In this document: one piece after another, positions 62,591-64,000 of the stretch | How the letters are laid out: the number at the start of each line of letters is the position of its first letter | How positions within the stretch are numbered: position 1 is the first letter of the stretch | NCBI GenBank assembly: GCA_025459125.1 | Contig: JALORE010000001.1 | Span: 1-64,000, forward strand | Direction of reading: 5' to 3' | DNA: 64,000 nucleotides | Source of the DNA: Planctomycetota bacterium | Lineage (GTDB): Bacteria > Planctomycetota > Phycisphaerae > Sedimentisphaerales > Anaerobacaceae | Made by a program: the position numbers and the translations under genes | Notes under the pieces: model-generated | Seen by the model: only the letters and a program-made list of their open reading frames with translations | What the model was told of the DNA's origin: nothing | The model's database searches: none

Positions 62591-63529
62591 TCAACAGCCC
62601 CCATCGTCTTCGGCGACCAATCGATAGACGCGCTTACGCCTCCGGAGGATCCCCTGTTTGACCATCCAGTCGATCCGGGTCATGACCCGCGAGCGTGTGC
62701 AGCCGCTGCAGGCGCGAACGATATCCTGCATGCCCCACACCGGCTGGTGCTGGCGAACGTAGTCGATGATGGTCTTGTCCATGATCTCCACCGGCACGGG
62801 TGACCGGGTGACTTTCACCTGCACACCCGACGCGCGCTCCTCGCTTTTCTTGGCGCAGGCGTCCTTATACTTCTGGCTGCGCTCGCGGTGGAGCTCGTGG
62901 GCGGTCTTGTCCTGGGCCTCGGCCTCGGGGTCGCGCTTGTCGGGCTCGATCTCCAGGTCGTAGACCGTGGCCGGCTTCTGCTGCCCGGGCGCGGGTGCCC
63001 TGGGATCGATCCACCGGCTTTGTCTCAGCAGCGTGTTCTGACAGCCGGTGCTGCTACAGGCGTAGTCGCGGATGGTCCCGGTGGCCTCGTCCACGAGCTC
63101 GACCCGCAGTAGCCCCTGGTCGCACTGGCGGCATGCCACGGGCGTGAGGTCCCCGGGTTCCACATGTGCGGGGATGTCCTCGCCCCTACCCGCGCAGTCG
63201 CCGCGCAGGTCACAGATGCGGCACTGGGGGGCGTTCGTGAGGTAGCTCCGGCGGAAGCACGGTGGCTTGCCCTGGCGCTCGGCGCGCATGCGCTCGACCG
63301 CCTGGCGCAGCTCCGGCAGGGTCTCGCCCTCCAGCGCATAGCCGTAGCTCAGGGCCTCCCGGCGAAGGGCGTCGAGCTCGTCGCGCTTGGCCTTGAGGTC
63401 GATGATCTCCTGCTCGCGCTCGGCCCGTCGGATGGCAGCCTTCTCCTCGCGGGTCTTCTGCCCACGACGCCGTGGCGGGGGTTTCTCCGGCAGCTGAGGT
63501 CCGTCGTCGTTATCGAAGTCATTGTCCAT
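62591..63529 (-). CDS. Cys-rich DNA-binding-like protein with C-terminal winged helix (312 aa)
   Basis: The basic N-terminus (KPPPRRRGQKTREEKAAIRRA) leads to a coiled segment, then CFRRSYLTNAPQCRICDLRG and DCAG, a four-Cys cluster that could hold zinc or Fe-S. A second zinc ribbon is VACRQCDQGL ... YACSSTGCQN. The last ~70 residues (TIIDYVRQHQPVWGMQDIVRA, SRVMTRIDWMVKQGIL) form a winged helix. Likely a transcription or replication factor. Confidence 0.65.
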   Translation of the reverse strand: MDNDFDNDDGPQLPEKPPPRRRGQKTREEKAAIRRAEREQEIIDLKAKRDELDALRREALSYGYALEGETLPELRQAVERMRAERQGKPPCFRRSYLTNAPQCRICDLRGDCAGRGEDIPAHVEPGDLTPVACRQCDQGLLRVELVDEATGTIRDYACSSTGCQNTLLRQSRWIDPRAPAPGQQKPATVYDLEIEPDKRDPEAEAQDKTAHELHRERSQKYKDACAKKSEERASGVQVKVTRSPVPVEIMDKTIIDYVRQHQPVWGMQDIVRACSGCTRSRVMTRIDWMVKQGILRRRKRVYRLVAEDDGGC

Positions 63530-63740
63530 GGTCGTTCACTTCAAACTCTGCCTCTACCCACTCGAACGGGGCATTGACTCGAATGGGTATTTGGCAGCGG
63601 AGCACTTCTCCCTCGAAGTCGCACTCGCACTCCTCGAACACCAGGGCCGCCCTCGGGACCGAGGCACAATCGGGGATGTCCGCGGAGATGTCGCAGCCCA
63701 GGGCGCGGAGCTCGGCTGCGCTGATTCGGTCGTTGATCAT
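63519..63740 (-). CDS. Small protein of unknown function (73 aa)
   Basis: ATG 63740 overlaps the upstream stop (ATGA). MINDRISAAELRALGCDISA, then LVFEECECDFEGEVLRCQIP and a beta end. Four Cys are present but not in a clear zinc pattern. Its stop overlaps the next gene by 11 bases. Confidence 0.55.
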   Translation of the reverse strand: MINDRISAAELRALGCDISADIPDCASVPRAALVFEECECDFEGEVLRCQIPIRVNAPFEWVEAEFEVNDHGQ

Positions 63741-63991
63741 GGCTGTAAGTCCCCGCAGTAGGCGCACCACGCGCGACCGCCCTCGTCAGCGTGTCCCGGG
63801 CATGTGGTAAAGCGGCGCAGCCAGAGCTCGGCCTGCTGTGGAGTAAGCAGGTCGGCCGCCTGGGCAAAGTTGATGATCGCCCCCGCGCATGCCAGCTGTG
63901 GAGGGCTGCAGTCATCGCGCAGGGTGCGCCACACGCTGTAAAGAGCATCCCAGGCTCGTGGGTTTGCCACCGTATCTCGCTCATCGGTCAT
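63737..63991 (-). CDS. Small protein with C-terminal CxxC (84 aa)
   Basis: 84 aa near the window edge: helical IINFAQAADLLTPQQAELWL, then TTCPGHADEGGRAWCAYCGD, a possible zinc site of three Cys and one His. First visible gene of the operon; its upstream neighbour lies outside the window. Unknown function. Confidence 0.55.
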   Translation of the reverse strand: MTDERDTVANPRAWDALYSVWRTLRDDCSPPQLACAGAIINFAQAADLLTPQQAELWLRRFTTCPGHADEGGRAWCAYCGDLQP

Positions 63992-64000
63992 GGCAGTCTC

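Noticed and set aside
1-64000. tRNA genes and CRISPR arrays
   Set aside because: None noticed by reading; a tRNAscan-SE and CRISPR finder run would be needed to exclude them.

Overview
The window is part of the genome of a tailed phage with a contractile tail (myovirus-type, Caudoviricetes). All supported genes lie on the minus strand, so they read from 64000 down to 1. Many are joined by 1-4 base stop/start overlaps (ATGA, GTGA, TGATG), as expected for long, translationally coupled transcripts. Both edges cut the genome: the tape measure, baseplate and remaining tail genes should lie beyond base 1. I see no integrase, no CRISPR array and no recognisable tRNA. The DNA is GC-rich. The host is not identifiable; a Cys-rich secreted protein and an AP2-type protein only hint at a high-GC, Myxococcota/deltaproteobacteria-like host.

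Layout in transcription order. (1) 64.0-57.5 kb: many small Cys-rich/zinc-ribbon proteins, an ASCH protein, a DUF4406-like protein, a PolB-type 3'-5' exonuclease, and one zinc-ribbon gene broken by a 19-bp tandem duplication. (2) 57.4-53.7 kb: a ribbon-helix-helix regulator behind a sigma70-like promoter and four tandem 10-bp repeats, a replisome organiser containing a candidate lambda-type origin, a DnaC-like loader, and a protein with only the N-terminal domain of DnaB. (3) 53.7-48.4 kb: small metabolic and nuclease genes, including a Holliday-junction-resolvase-like nuclease and a ParB-methyltransferase fusion. (4) 48.3-44.4 kb: two small winged-helix regulators separated by an intrinsic terminator followed by a promoter, a 307-bp purine-biased intergenic stretch, and small DNA- or zinc-binding proteins. 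(5) 44.4-41.3 kb: a lysis/cell-wall cassette (M15-type endolysin, metalloprotease, one-TM holin-like protein, RlpA-like barrel).

(6) 41.3-18.7 kb: packaging and head entry genes, namely large terminase, a DdrB-like ParB protein, a 2523-aa DarB-like methyltransferase-helicase, a 1228-aa HD-domain protein, portal, and a 996-aa MuF-pyrophosphatase-acetyltransferase polyprotein. These giant multidomain proteins match the polyvalent proteins that phages are thought to package and inject as anti-defence cargo. Five copies of a short Gly/aromatic module recur in two of them. (7) 18.7-15.3 kb: prohead protease, acidic scaffold-like protein, and a major capsid protein with an inserted Ig/FnIII-like domain. 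(8) 15.2-6.5 kb: decoration, fibre-like and adaptor proteins, one with a signal peptide. (9) 6.5-0 kb: head-tail connector, tail completion, sheath, tube, and the start of a probable tail chaperone.

The most unusual item is a 200-residue intein inserted exactly at the DEAH box of the DarB-like helicase. Its endonuclease is not fused in frame. A 91-aa DUF559/EDxHD-type nuclease is encoded in the +1 frame, nested between the N- and C-terminal splicing blocks, with its own start and Shine-Dalgarno-like sequence.
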